Shown one piece after another: positions 26,042-35,255 of a stretch of 64,000 nt of DNA. The notes under the pieces were generated by a model. The model saw nothing but the letters and a program-made list of their open reading frames with translations. It had not been told where the DNA came from and did no database searches. A program made the translations under genes and the position numbers. The DNA comes from Candidatus Scalindua arabica (lineage in GTDB: Bacteria; Planctomycetota; Brocadiia; Brocadiales; Scalinduaceae). The stretch's first letter is position 1, and every line of letters begins with the position of its first letter. The stretch lies in assembly GCA_018263435.1 (NCBI GenBank), contig JAANXD010000073.1:1-64000 (forward strand), written 5' to 3'.

Positions 26042-27340
26042 TCATGAACTCAGGTAGGTCTTTATCTTCTCAGCGATTGTCGTAAATATCCACTCAAATT
26101 TTTCCGTGTCTGTTTCTAACAATGTCACCCTGAAACCGTAAAGGTCACAACTAAACCCGGTTAATGGCACAACGCATATACCGGTAGCACCCAGCAGGTA
26201 ATATACAAATCTTTTATCAAGGGCTACACCATCAGTTATCTCTTCAATATAATCTTTTATTTTTTTGTCACTTATCTCCAGCTTCTGTTTATCATTTAGA
26301 ACGCCATCTTTAAAAGTAACCGTCATATAAAACGCACCATCGGCCTGGTTAACTATCACGCCGTCAATTTTCCTCAGCATATCATAAGCAAATTTAGATC
26401 TTAATTCGTATTGCTTGTTTCTAGTGGTATGATATTCTTTGTATCTTGGATCAGATAGCACAGATGGAATAATCTTCTGAGGAAGCGTCGTAGAACAGAC
26501 TTCCAACATCTTTGCATGTATTATTGTATCAATATATTTCTCAAACATGGGATCCTTATCTTTATTATAAATCTCTATCCACCCACATCTCGCCCCCGGC
26601 CATGGAAGTTCCTTGGAAATCCCTCTCATAGAAATCCCACATACATCATTTATAATATCACTCAACGGGGTTGAAACTTTTCCGTTATAAGTTATTTCTG
26701 TATAAACTTCATCACATACAATAAACAAATCAAATTCTTCAGCAATTTTCACAATCCCTTCCATTGTCTCAAGTGGGTACACTGTACCCGTCGGATTGTT
26801 GGGATTTATAATTAATATTCCGGAGATTGAGTGATCATCTATTATTTTACTGCGTAGGTCATCAAGATCGGGATACCAGTTGTTTTCTGGATCTAATTTA
26901 TACATTAATGGATCTAAACCGGCATGCGCCGCTTCCGCTGATGAATGGGTAGAATAAGCCGGTGAGGGGCCAATCACCCTTGCCTCTCTCCTTAAATAGT
27001 TGTAAACGTCAGATATTGCATCGCCAATACCATTAAAGAAAACAATATCTTCTTTTGTTATCTGCGCCTTTTCTCTTTTGTTGCAAATGCCTGCAAGAAA
27101 ATCCCTTGTCTCCTCCAGCCCCTTTGTAGGACAGTATGCAAATGAGGAATCTGTATCAACTGCCTCCTTTATCACATCCTTGATCCATGACGGTATCTTT
27201 TCGCCCTTATGAATAGGGTCACCAATGTTCTCCCAGCAAACAACCAACCCCATGTCATGTAACCTATTGCCTACCGTTACTATTTCACGTATCTCATACC
27301 GGAGTTCATGTGCACCTACATGTACAATATTATTTCTCAT
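26042..27340 (-). CDS. PLP-dependent class I/II aminotransferase
   Basis: 432 residues, fold type I. PLP-site features: FFNGIGDAISDVYNYL for phosphate contacts, IINPNNPTGTVYP for cofactor-ring and substrate positioning, CDEVYTEITY (Asp to pyridine N) and the Schiff-base lysine in RGISKELPWPGARCGW, with the substrate-carboxylate arginine late in the chain (GFRVTLL). The WPGARCGW context recalls aspartate/alanine aminotransferases with an N-terminal extension. Convergent with the OGT fragment and separated from it by 11 bases. Amino donor is not assignable. Confidence 0.9.
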   Translation of the reverse strand: MRNNIVHVGAHELRYEIREIVTVGNRLHDMGLVVCWENIGDPIHKGEKIPSWIKDVIKEAVDTDSSFAYCPTKGLEETRDFLAGICNKREKAQITKEDIVFFNGIGDAISDVYNYLRREARVIGPSPAYSTHSSAEAAHAGLDPLMYKLDPENNWYPDLDDLRSKIIDDHSISGILIINPNNPTGTVYPLETMEGIVKIAEEFDLFIVCDEVYTEITYNGKVSTPLSDIINDVCGISMRGISKELPWPGARCGWIEIYNKDKDPMFEKYIDTIIHAKMLEVCSTTLPQKIIPSVLSDPRYKEYHTTRNKQYELRSKFAYDMLRKIDGVIVNQADGAFYMTVTFKDGVLNDKQKLEISDKKIKDYIEEITDGVALDKRFVYYLLGATGICVVPLTGFSCDLYGFRVTLLETDTEKFEWIFTTIAEKIKTYLSS

Positions 27341-27561
27341 AGCGTATTATTAATGTTTTTGTATGTACTTGATATTCACAATCAGCCTGAACAGCCCTTT
27401 TACCTTGCGCATCCGGACAACCTGGTGCAATGCGAAACAATAGCAGCCCGGACTCAGACTGTAAGCAGATAGCATTTTAGGGTATGTATGAATGAAAATC
27501 AAGTAATTTGCCGAGGATCATGGTGCTGCCTGTTTTCTCACGAATTTGATAATGAAAAATA

Positions 27562-27590
27562 TTGACAATTGAAAATATATTGTATATGAC
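27562..27590 (+). promoter_or_regulatory. Possible housekeeping promoter for the lipoprotein pair
   Basis: TTGACA at 27562-27567, a 17-base spacer, then TATGAC (four of six bases of the -10 consensus). It lies about 125 bases before the lipoprotein ATG used here. Confidence 0.45.
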
Positions 27591-27716
27591 TATAGTCTAG
27601 TGAACAGTGAGCACCGTTTACGGCCGTCAAAATTACCAGTCAGCACACAAGAGCCGCCAACTCTTGACAATAAAGAAATCTGTTTATTTAACTCAACAAG
27701 ACAATTTTACATAAAA

Positions 27717-28451
27717 ATGTCAAAGGCCAATCTTATATTCAAAGAATGCTTTTGGGCCATACTCTGTATTTCTGTCATATTATTGAATGGCTGCAAATTG
27801 CCAGAACTAATTAAGGCTAAACCTGCTGTTGCCAGAGACAAGCCTTTGATTGAAGTAAGCACAACCAAAGAGGTTCCTCCTGTTGAAGAAGAGGATAAAG
27901 CCAAAAAGGAAATTCCTCCCGTTGAAGAGGACAAAACCAAGACAGATAAACCTGCTGTCAACAAGGACAAGCCTTCAGTCAAAGAAAGTAAAGAAAAAGA
28001 AGCTCCTCCCGCTGATAAAGGATCAGGATATTTGTCAAAAGGGTCTCCTCTGGGACTGGGACTGGTAGTGATAGACGGAGACGAAGAAGTAAGTGTTTTT
28101 GAGAAAATCAAAATATTAGAGACCAGGCTGAAAGCATTAAAAAATGAGATGCGCATCAAGACAGAAAAATCTAATAAAAAGCTAGCCGACCTGCAAGCGG
28201 CAAAAGAAGTTGTAGAGAAGAATTTTGCTGATACCAAGGAGAGGCTGGAAAAGGAAAACAAGGATTTGTCAGATAAAATTGAATCCCTTGAATCTAAGCA
28301 AATTGATCTCGAAGCAAGGGCTGTCTCTGCTGAGAATGAACTAAACCCAGTAAAAGATGAACTTCTAAAGACTCAACTATCTGAAATAAAAGCACAGCAA
28401 GAGTTGTATAAATTAAAAATTGAAAATCTGAAGCAAGATGAAGAAGAGTAG
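27717..28451 (+). CDS. Lipoprotein with Lys/Glu/Pro repeats and a coiled coil
   Basis: 244 residues from the ATG at 27717. I chose this start because it places a hydrophobic signal peptide and the lipobox LLNGC (Cys near residue 27) at the N-terminus; a GTG at 27600 would bury them. Residues 35-105 are degenerate repeats of the type (E/K)xPPVEE(D/E)K, likely an extended tether. Residues about 125-244 form a long heptad-rich coiled coil (KIKILETRLKALKNEM and onward). No domain is recognised. It precedes a second lipoprotein by 82 bases and then the flagellar block; a role in the cell envelope is all that can be said. Confidence 0.7.
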   Translation: MSKANLIFKECFWAILCISVILLNGCKLPELIKAKPAVARDKPLIEVSTTKEVPPVEEEDKAKKEIPPVEEDKTKTDKPAVNKDKPSVKESKEKEAPPADKGSGYLSKGSPLGLGLVVIDGDEEVSVFEKIKILETRLKALKNEMRIKTEKSNKKLADLQAAKEVVEKNFADTKERLEKENKDLSDKIESLESKQIDLEARAVSAENELNPVKDELLKTQLSEIKAQQELYKLKIENLKQDEEE

Positions 28452-28533
28452 CACTCTTTCGCAAAATGGAGAGAAAGCTCCATCTACTATCTATAAAAGT
28501 TTTTAATACTGTATACAAATTATCCAGGTAACT

Positions 28534-29199
28534 ATGAAAACAGTTCATACTGCAATAACAATATCATTATTCTTTTTTATAGTAATTAGTACCAAAGGCT
28601 GCGTAGTGACCGAGGTGGAGGGAATAGCTAGGGAAACTTTTTTTACGAAGAAATTTGATTCTGTCAGCTATCATAAAACCGAAGAATACAACAATGCCAA
28701 CCTTCAAAGAGTTTTATTACTCCCACTCACTACAGAATCAAAAAGAGACAAAATAACAGATGAAGTTACAGAGGCATTCTCTATTGAATTACAAAGAAGT
28801 GCAAAATTTAGCATAGTAGAAGCCGTGGAGTTTCAGGATATACTGTCACAACAAAAGGATATCTGGAACAGAGGCCTGATTAGAGCTGAAACAATTGTAG
28901 AAGCAAAGAAGAGATATAAAGTAGAGGCAATTATTTTTGGTCAAATTACTCAGTATCAACCGTACGAACCACCGATCTTAGGCATAAAGATCGGTATGTT
29001 CTCTACCAAGTCCGGCAACATAATGTGGAGTGCCGATGCTATATTTGATAGCAGTCAAGCCTCAGTTATAAAACTTCTAAAATCCTACCACAAAAAACAG
29101 TACCAAAGAAAACAGTCGTTATATGATTGGAATCTCATACTGTTGTCTATGAAACGATACTCCCAATTTGCTGCCCATTATATAATAGCAACCCTCTAA
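28534..29199 (+). CDS. CsgG/FlgO-like lipoprotein
   Basis: 221 residues. Signal peptide with lipobox STKGC (Cys near residue 23). The core shows the CsgG/TolB-N-like pattern: RVLLLPLTTESKR, a helix, FSIVEAVEFQDIL, the helix AETIVEAKKRYKVEAIIFGQITQY, then ILGIKIGMFSTKSGNIMWSADAIFD. Such proteins assemble outer-membrane or periplasmic rings and some (FlgO/FlgT-like) belong to flagella. The adjacent flagellar cluster makes that attractive, but the link is positional. The C-terminal 50 residues are basic and unusual. Confidence 0.65.
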   Translation: MKTVHTAITISLFFFIVISTKGCVVTEVEGIARETFFTKKFDSVSYHKTEEYNNANLQRVLLLPLTTESKRDKITDEVTEAFSIELQRSAKFSIVEAVEFQDILSQQKDIWNRGLIRAETIVEAKKRYKVEAIIFGQITQYQPYEPPILGIKIGMFSTKSGNIMWSADAIFDSSQASVIKLLKSYHKKQYQRKQSLYDWNLILLSMKRYSQFAAHYIIATL

Positions 29200-29518
29200 A
29201 GCCTTATTACGCCCGTTATATAATACAAACAAGATAGCGCACCAAATGTGGCCTTATAATGCTTCTCAGACTTATTACTTCCCCTCTTCACCTCTCAGCT
29301 ATTGCCTCCTGCTGATTACATTTGATACCTATATACAGGAAATATTTTTCCTCTCCATACGGTAAAAAATGTAATAATGTATACCTCTCCAGAAGTGAAA
29401 ACATCTCCATCACCACTCAACTCAAACAAAATAATTATTTCTTAACTGCTTGTTACAGATGAAAATAGAAATATTGACTATGAATAATCTCAACACAGAA
29501 GATAAAAAGTTTCACTTT

Positions 29519-29532
29519 GGCACAAAGCTAGC
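29519..29532 (+). promoter_or_regulatory. Sigma-54-type -24/-12 site upstream of fliK
   Basis: TTTGGCACAAAGCTAGCTTA: GG at 29519-29520, ten bases, GC at 29531-29532, with the preferred CAC after GG. About 229 bases before the fliK start. An almost identical site precedes flgF. Confidence 0.65.
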
Positions 29533-29760
29533 TTAATACACAAACATCTTGTTGTCATTTTAAGACTGTGAACGTAACGCAGTTTAAATTGATGGCGCCC
29601 TGAGTATGGCAAAGTAGTGCCTCTAAACAATGGCAAAGCTGCCTCAGGTATGACAGTCGCCCGAGGGCGACCCCAACAGAAGTCCGCCCTGACGGGCTTA
29701 GTGATATGCAAATGTACACCTGGCAGTAAAATTTATTTTTTTAAAATCTATTTATAGAAA

Positions 29761-31602
29761 ATGCCTGAATTGTCCTTAAATTCATTTTTCGGAATGCAGT
29801 CTACAAAAGAGCCGCCTGCAGCAGGTTTACTGAAAACCGGCAACAGCTCCCTGCAAGGTAATCAAAGCAATCACGGTGAAAATAGTTTTCTTGCAAAACT
29901 GGCAGATTCGATGAATAACGAATCTACAACTGAAGACCAAAACTCTACCCTTATTCCATCTGAACTAATTAATATATTAAGTAATGAAGAAATTAATTAC
30001 TTAATTGATTTAGCCTCAATGGGTACATCAACTAACATCGCAACTAACGTTAGTAATGATCAAATGCCATTATATCAATTCTTGAATCATAATATACCAG
30101 TAGAAGCCCTGACAAACGGTATCACCAACAATAATATTAATAACGGTAAGGTGGCTCCTGTACAGACACAGGCAAAAACACTTCCAGGCCACGCACTTAC
30201 AGGCAATCCTCCAGGCAATCAAAGTTCAAGCGCATTGAATGAACCAAACATAGAACTTGCAAAGATTGCACAAGGGACAACCGGAGGCTCGCAACAGGAA
30301 CTGCCGCCAACATCTCTTATAGGCAAATTAAACACAAGTCAAATCAGCTCAAAGACAAATGAACAAAGTGAAACAGGTATCCCAGGCAAACTTAATCCTG
30401 TTAAAATAGCTGACACGACAGGAGATACGCCTCTTCCTCAATCTTCAAAAACTCCGGGTAAACAAATCGCTGAGTCACATAAAGGATCTGACACAGACCA
30501 TGACAACCAGAACAATCAGAACATTGCAAAAATTAATAAACTAAATGCAGCAGGCGTCCTAAACAAACTTAATCCTGTTAAAACTGGTACCACGGCAGGC
30601 GGAGAACCTCCTTCTCAGGCTGCTACAATCCCGGGGACACAAGTCGCTGAGTCACATAAAGGAGCTAACACAAACAGTAACAATCAGAACAATGCAAATG
30701 GAAATAATCAAAACAGAGCGAATAATACAGTCAAACCTGATAATGCCCCAACAATTGATAAAGCAAGTTCCGAACAGACACAACAGGCATCCAAGGCCCA
30801 AGATTCCAACACAAATTCCAGCACAAATTCAGTGTCTCAAAATAATCCAATTTTCGCACAGGCTGACAGTAGTGAATCTCAGAAGATCTTTGACATCCGT
30901 CCGGAGTCTGTCGGAGCAATAGTTTCTAAGTCATCGGACAATACTACAACCCCAATCATAAATTCCGGTGCTAGCAGCGTTAACGCAGACGAAGTATTAT
31001 TACCGTCAAATACATCATCGAATAATTCTTCCTTTAACAACCAGACAGCAGATACCCCTAATGAATCCTACATCAATGCCGTAACCACAAGTCAAAAGGC
31101 TGAACCTGGGAAGGATTTCACCAGCACATTATCACAAATTAATAATTCAACTAAACCTCTTGAATCATTGGGCCGAGACACGGCAGACAATATCGTTCAA
31201 AAGGCAAAGCTGTTTATGGATGGAGGCAAATCCGAAGTAAAAATTCAGCTTAATCCACCGGAACTTGGAACCCTAAAACTTGAATTTGAGGTTGAAGATG
31301 ACAATCTGGAACTGAAGATTAAGGTAGAGAGGTCAGGAGTAAAGGATGTTATTGAAAAGGATATTCCAAGATTGAGAGATCTTCTTTCTAATGCAAATGT
31401 TGATGTAGGCAAGCTTGACGTCTCTCTACAGGAAAAAGAAGAGGAAAGGTTGGGCCAGATGGACAAAGACCTTCAATCAGACTCAGAAAATGATAATACC
31501 AAAGATCTCCAAGACCAGGATAGTGAATCTATCGAGGATAGTATAGAAGAGGAATCTATAGAATATGATAAAGATTCAAACAAAATTAACTTGTTAGCAT
31601 AG
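29761..31602 (+). CDS. fliK: Flagellar hook-length control protein FliK
   Basis: Secreted molecular ruler that stops hook growth and switches the export gate to filament substrates. 613 residues. Residues 1-470 are low-complexity, rich in Asn, Ser, Thr and Gln with some internal duplication (a KLNPVK unit and an AESHKG unit each appear twice). Residues about 485-570 are the conserved Flg_hook domain: GKSEVKIQLNPPELGTLKLE, then IPRLRDLLSNANVDVGKLDVSLQ. The tail is acidic. It lies 13 bases upstream of flgD. The duplicated middle may set the ruler length. Confidence 0.88.
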   Translation: MPELSLNSFFGMQSTKEPPAAGLLKTGNSSLQGNQSNHGENSFLAKLADSMNNESTTEDQNSTLIPSELINILSNEEINYLIDLASMGTSTNIATNVSNDQMPLYQFLNHNIPVEALTNGITNNNINNGKVAPVQTQAKTLPGHALTGNPPGNQSSSALNEPNIELAKIAQGTTGGSQQELPPTSLIGKLNTSQISSKTNEQSETGIPGKLNPVKIADTTGDTPLPQSSKTPGKQIAESHKGSDTDHDNQNNQNIAKINKLNAAGVLNKLNPVKTGTTAGGEPPSQAATIPGTQVAESHKGANTNSNNQNNANGNNQNRANNTVKPDNAPTIDKASSEQTQQASKAQDSNTNSSTNSVSQNNPIFAQADSSESQKIFDIRPESVGAIVSKSSDNTTTPIINSGASSVNADEVLLPSNTSSNNSSFNNQTADTPNESYINAVTTSQKAEPGKDFTSTLSQINNSTKPLESLGRDTADNIVQKAKLFMDGGKSEVKIQLNPPELGTLKLEFEVEDDNLELKIKVERSGVKDVIEKDIPRLRDLLSNANVDVGKLDVSLQEKEEERLGQMDKDLQSDSENDNTKDLQDQDSESIEDSIEEESIEYDKDSNKINLLA

Positions 31603-31615
31603 AAAGGAGTTAGAT

Positions 31616-31990
31616 ATGCCCGTTTCCAGCGTAGCCGGCGTTGCCAGCTCGGCAGTCAATAAAGACGAATTTTTAAAACTGTTTGTAGCTCAACTGAAGA
31701 ACCAGAGCCCCCTTGACCCTTTAAAAGGACATGAATTCATAGCACAACTGGCTCAGTTCAGTTCAGTTGAACAGCTTACCAACCTTAATACTTCTTTTGA
31801 AGATGAATTCAAATTTCAACAACTATTAGGAGGAGGTGATCTAATAGGAAGGACTGCCACCTATGTCGATACTGCATTCGGAGGCACTTTCCAGGGAGTA
31901 ATACAAGGCTCCGTAATAAATGACGGAGCAACATCCGTTATAATTGATAACGCGCAGATTCCAATATCCGATATAACAGGAATATCTTAG
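31616..31990 (+). CDS. flgD: Flagellar hook assembly protein FlgD, short form
   Basis: Hook-cap scaffold protein. Conserved N-terminus: KDEFLKLFVAQLKNQSPLDPLKG, then EFIAQLAQFSSVEQL. It is 124 residues, about half the usual length (about 230 in enterics); after GGGDLIGRTATYVD only one short beta region follows, so the Ig-like/Tudor cap domain is reduced or absent. Short FlgD proteins do exist in several phyla. AAAGGAG lies eight bases upstream of the ATG. Between fliK and flgE, the standard order. Confidence 0.92.
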   Translation: MPVSSVAGVASSAVNKDEFLKLFVAQLKNQSPLDPLKGHEFIAQLAQFSSVEQLTNLNTSFEDEFKFQQLLGGGDLIGRTATYVDTAFGGTFQGVIQGSVINDGATSVIIDNAQIPISDITGIS

Positions 31991-32031
31991 ACAATTAATT
32001 TTTCAAACACTTTTTTAGAAAGGGGTGAACT

Positions 32032-34059
32032 ATGGGTTCATCATCGCTGTTCTCAGGTATATCAGGTTTAAAGTCTTCACAAACATCATTAAATGTAATT
32101 GGAGATAACCTGGCCAACTTAAACACATCTGGTTTCAAGGCATCACGTGTAAGCTTTGCCAATGAATTGACATCGACTCTAAGACCAGCTCTGGCACCAA
32201 CAGGTGGAATCGGCGGAATAAATCCACTGCAGATTGGCAGCGGTACCAGGGTATCAAGTATAGACAGGGATTTCGCTCAGGGAAATTTAACACCTACCGG
32301 ACGTCCACTTGACCTTGCAATACAGGGTGACGGCTTCTTTATTCTTACAGACGGTTTTGAGGATTCTTTCACAAGGGTAGGTGCGTTCAATGTGGATAAA
32401 AACAATGACCTTGTTGACTCAGGTACCGGCCTTAAAGTAAAAAGTGTTTCGGGAAATGCTATAAACATCCCCGTAAACCAGACTTTAGCTGGAAAGGCTA
32501 CAGCTACTACTGATATAAAAGGAAATTTAAACTCTGAATTTACAGCAAACCCGGTTAACCAAGTTATTACGACCTCCACTGCGTATTCAGTAACAGGAAC
32601 CGGGACTACACGTACACTGACCGGTTCAATTGACCCTACCGCATCTACATCAGTCACTGGAGTAGGTACCGCCTTTACAACTGAACTGGCTGTTGGTGAC
32701 AGGATAAACGTTAACGGAGAGATAAGAAAAGTAGCCACAATTACAAACGATACGACACTAACTGTTGAGACGGCTTTTACAGACACCGGTAATGATACGG
32801 CGCTGACAGCTGGTGTTGGCGTACTGACCGGCTCAATTAACCCTGCGGCATCTACAACAGTCACGGGGGTAGGTACCGCCTTTACAACTGAATTGGCTGT
32901 TGGTGATCAGATAACTGTTTCAGGAGAGACAAGGACAATTTCAGCGATTGCATCAAATACGAGTTTAACTGTTTCCGCGGCTTTTTCAGACAACGCTAAT
33001 GATACCAGTGTAATGACTGATTCCATGGCTGTTGTTCTCCTGAATGACCTTTCCGTCAATACAGCAGATTACGTTGCAGGTGACAAGATCAGCGTAGTAG
33101 GTACAGAGCATGATGGCACAGACGTTACCAAATCTTTCGTTTATGGAACGGGAACAGGCCAGGATGGCACAACACTTGGAGACCTTAGAGACTTTGTCAC
33201 AGCTAATTACGGCACTGCAGCTGCATCGATTGACTCAAGCGGCAACATAGTCCTCACAGCAGATCCTCCAGGCGCTTCTAATCTTACGCTGACCTTTTCA
33301 GATGCCGCTGGCAACACCGGAGCTACGACCTTTAACAATTTTGCCACTACTACTACAGGAAGTGGAGACGTATACTCTACTACCATACCGATATTTGATA
33401 CTAAGGGTTCATCTTTCCTGGTTTCCCTTCACTTTGAAAAGACAGCCAGCAATACATGGGATGTAACACCAACCATGAAGGCCTCAGATGGCTCTGTCAC
33501 CGATGCACTTACGGCTATAACCTTTAACACTAACGGCTCATTTGCATCTACTACCGGTACATCAGCCATAACAGTAACCTATAAAGATGGAACCACTCAG
33601 ACAGTAAGCCTTGACTTCGGTGTAGCAAATGCATTCGCCGGTTTAACTCAATTTGGTGGTACCGCGTCTGCCGCAGCAACTGACCAGGATGGCAATGGAG
33701 AAGGTTTCTTTTCGTCAACTACGGTAAACTCAGATGGTAAAGTTGTGGCGCTGTTTACTAACGGAAAAACCCAAGATATAGGCCAGCTTCAACTGGCAAC
33801 CTTCAGCAATCCGGCAGGTTTGACCAGTGAAGGAAACAACGCTTTTAAACCAACCCTGGCATCCGGTGCAGCAACTCTTAAGACTGCTGGTTCAGGCAGG
33901 ACCGGTAGTATTGTCAGCGGTGTCTTAGAGGCTTCTAACGTTGACATCGCAGAAGAATTCACAAAGCTAATCGTTGCTCAGAGAGCCTTTCAGGCAAACG
34001 CACGTACGATAACGACAACTGATGAGGTCCTGCAGGAATTGGTTAATATAGTAAGATAA
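32032..34059 (+). CDS. flgE: Flagellar hook protein FlgE with inserted tandem modules
   Basis: Main subunit of the hook. 675 residues against about 400 in enterics. The N-terminus SLFSGISGLKSSQTSLNVIGDNLANLNTSGFK and the C-terminus EEFTKLIVAQRAFQANARTITTTDEVLQ are the D0/D1 rod-hook helices; DLAIQGDGFFIL is the FlgE/F/G signature. Residues about 196-332 hold two 69-residue tandem modules (period 207 bases) with the pattern TGSI-STxVTGVGTAFTTEL-VGDxI-TLTV. These add surface-exposed domains. The RBS GAAAGGGG precedes the ATG. Confidence 0.95.
   Translation: MGSSSLFSGISGLKSSQTSLNVIGDNLANLNTSGFKASRVSFANELTSTLRPALAPTGGIGGINPLQIGSGTRVSSIDRDFAQGNLTPTGRPLDLAIQGDGFFILTDGFEDSFTRVGAFNVDKNNDLVDSGTGLKVKSVSGNAINIPVNQTLAGKATATTDIKGNLNSEFTANPVNQVITTSTAYSVTGTGTTRTLTGSIDPTASTSVTGVGTAFTTELAVGDRINVNGEIRKVATITNDTTLTVETAFTDTGNDTALTAGVGVLTGSINPAASTTVTGVGTAFTTELAVGDQITVSGETRTISAIASNTSLTVSAAFSDNANDTSVMTDSMAVVLLNDLSVNTADYVAGDKISVVGTEHDGTDVTKSFVYGTGTGQDGTTLGDLRDFVTANYGTAAASIDSSGNIVLTADPPGASNLTLTFSDAAGNTGATTFNNFATTTTGSGDVYSTTIPIFDTKGSSFLVSLHFEKTASNTWDVTPTMKASDGSVTDALTAITFNTNGSFASTTGTSAITVTYKDGTTQTVSLDFGVANAFAGLTQFGGTASAAATDQDGNGEGFFSSTTVNSDGKVVALFTNGKTQDIGQLQLATFSNPAGLTSEGNNAFKPTLASGAATLKTAGSGRTGSIVSGVLEASNVDIAEEFTKLIVAQRAFQANARTITTTDEVLQELVNIVR
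32617..33030 (+). repeat. Tandem 207-bp repeat inside flgE
   Basis: Copy A starts at CTGACCGGTTCAATTGACCC (32617), copy B at CTGACCGGCTCAATTAACCC (32824). The parts encoding VTGVGTAFTTELAVGD are almost identical at DNA level, so the duplication is recent or homogenised. Confidence 0.85.
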
Positions 34060-34075
34060 TAAACAATTTTAGATT

Positions 34076-34248
34076 GTAGATTTCGGATTGCGGATTAATG
34101 TGAATGTGATTTAGTCTCATTTTTTAATACCGCAATCCGAAATCGAAAGATTGCAATGAAACAATGCTCTTCCTTCAAACCCTGAACCCCCGACGCTATT
34201 TCCTTAATTCCGTGATCCGAAATCAGAAATCTGAAATCGCATTGGGAA
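34076..34248. repeat. Dispersed CCGAAAT-type repeat, copy 3, in the flgE-flgF gap
   Basis: ATTTCGGATTGCGG at 34080-34093 and CCGCAATCCGAAAT at 34130-34143 are a perfect 14-bp inverted repeat; a second CCGAAATCAGAAATCTGAAAT follows. Same word family as copies 1, 2 and 4. It could also act as a transcript boundary after flgE. Confidence 0.6.
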
Positions 34249-34420
34249 GGTTTTTCTACAAAACGTGGAAAAATTTATCGTAGATATATAAACAACTCAG
34301 GATTCTAACGAACAACCCTCCTCTCAACCCAATAATAAAATTAATCTAAATTACCAGAATACATAGCATTACAACATTTTAAAAAAATATTTTGATTTAT
34401 TCACTTTAAATTCTTTTTCT

Positions 34421-34434
34421 GGCACAAAGATAGC
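34421..34434 (+). promoter_or_regulatory. Sigma-54-type -24/-12 site upstream of flgF
   Basis: TCTGGCACAAAGATAGCTTA: GG-N10-GC with GG at 34421-34422 and GC at 34433-34434. 49 bases before the flgF ATG, a natural leader length. Shares GGCACAAAG and TAGCTTA with the fliK site. Confidence 0.7.
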
Positions 34435-34483
34435 TTACGTAAGAACACAACTATTTTAATGAATACTATTAGAAAGGTTAAAC

Positions 34484-35197
34484 ATGATTGACGGAATTGA
34501 ACTGGCAGCCTCAGGACAGGAATCTTATGCCAATGTACAGGAAGTCATAGCTAGAAATCTTGCAAATGCCAACACGATCGGCTTTAAAAAGAATACTATC
34601 TCTTTCAAAACCGTTCTATCAGGTACTGAAGGGTCACAAACCAGCACCCTTCAGACGGATTACGGCGTTGATCAATCTAAGGGTGCTCTTACTCATACAA
34701 GCAACAGCTTAGACATGGCCATAGACGGTGATGGTTTTTTTACTCTGGAGACAGAAAAAGGCATGAGATATACGAGGAATGGACAATTCCAACTTTCAAC
34801 CAATAGTGAAATAATAACCGACAGCGGTGCAAAATTAATAGGACAGAACGGCCCGGTAAAGATCCCAAATGGCGCCGTGGAAATAATTATAAATAGCAAT
34901 GGGACTGTTAAGGTAGATGGCAAAGAGATAGGAAGACTGATAATTACTAATTTTACAGACCTTAATAAACTTGTCCCGACAGGTGACTCAACGTTTGCAG
35001 CGCCTATAGAAGCTATAAACAATGATGGAAATGCAAAATTCAGAGTTGCACAGGGCTACCTGGAAAGATCTAACGTAAATGTTGTTATGGAAATGGTTGA
35101 TATGATAACCAATATGCGGAGTTATGAAGCAAGCAACAATGTCATAAAGACATTTAGTGACTTAATGGAGCGTTTAACCAGCGCTCAAGCATTATAA
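34484..35197 (+). CDS. flgF: Flagellar rod protein FlgF-like
   Basis: Proximal-rod/hook-family protein, 237 residues. N-terminal SYANVQEVIARNLANANTIGFKK and the C-terminal VNVVMEMVDMITNMRSYEASNNVIKTFSDL are the coiled D0 helices; the signature SLDMAIDGDGFFTLETEKG lies near residue 78. It precedes flgG, as FlgF does. Because FlgF, FlgG and FlgE are related, the F assignment rests on length and on this order. Exported by the flagellar type III system without a cleaved signal. Confidence 0.88.
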   Translation: MIDGIELAASGQESYANVQEVIARNLANANTIGFKKNTISFKTVLSGTEGSQTSTLQTDYGVDQSKGALTHTSNSLDMAIDGDGFFTLETEKGMRYTRNGQFQLSTNSEIITDSGAKLIGQNGPVKIPNGAVEIIINSNGTVKVDGKEIGRLIITNFTDLNKLVPTGDSTFAAPIEAINNDGNAKFRVAQGYLERSNVNVVMEMVDMITNMRSYEASNNVIKTFSDLMERLTSAQAL

Positions 35198-35255
35198 TAA
35201 AATACAATAGAATCAGTTTAATACTTAAACTAATTTAATTAAGGAGACAAGAATC

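Noticed and set aside
27600-27716. Upstream GTG start of the coiled-coil lipoprotein
   Set aside because: It would place 39 residues before the signal peptide and lipobox.
30340-30680. Repeated KLNPVK/AESHKG units in fliK as a recombination-prone DNA repeat
   Set aside because: Only two diverged copies in a low-complexity ruler region; ordinary for FliK.
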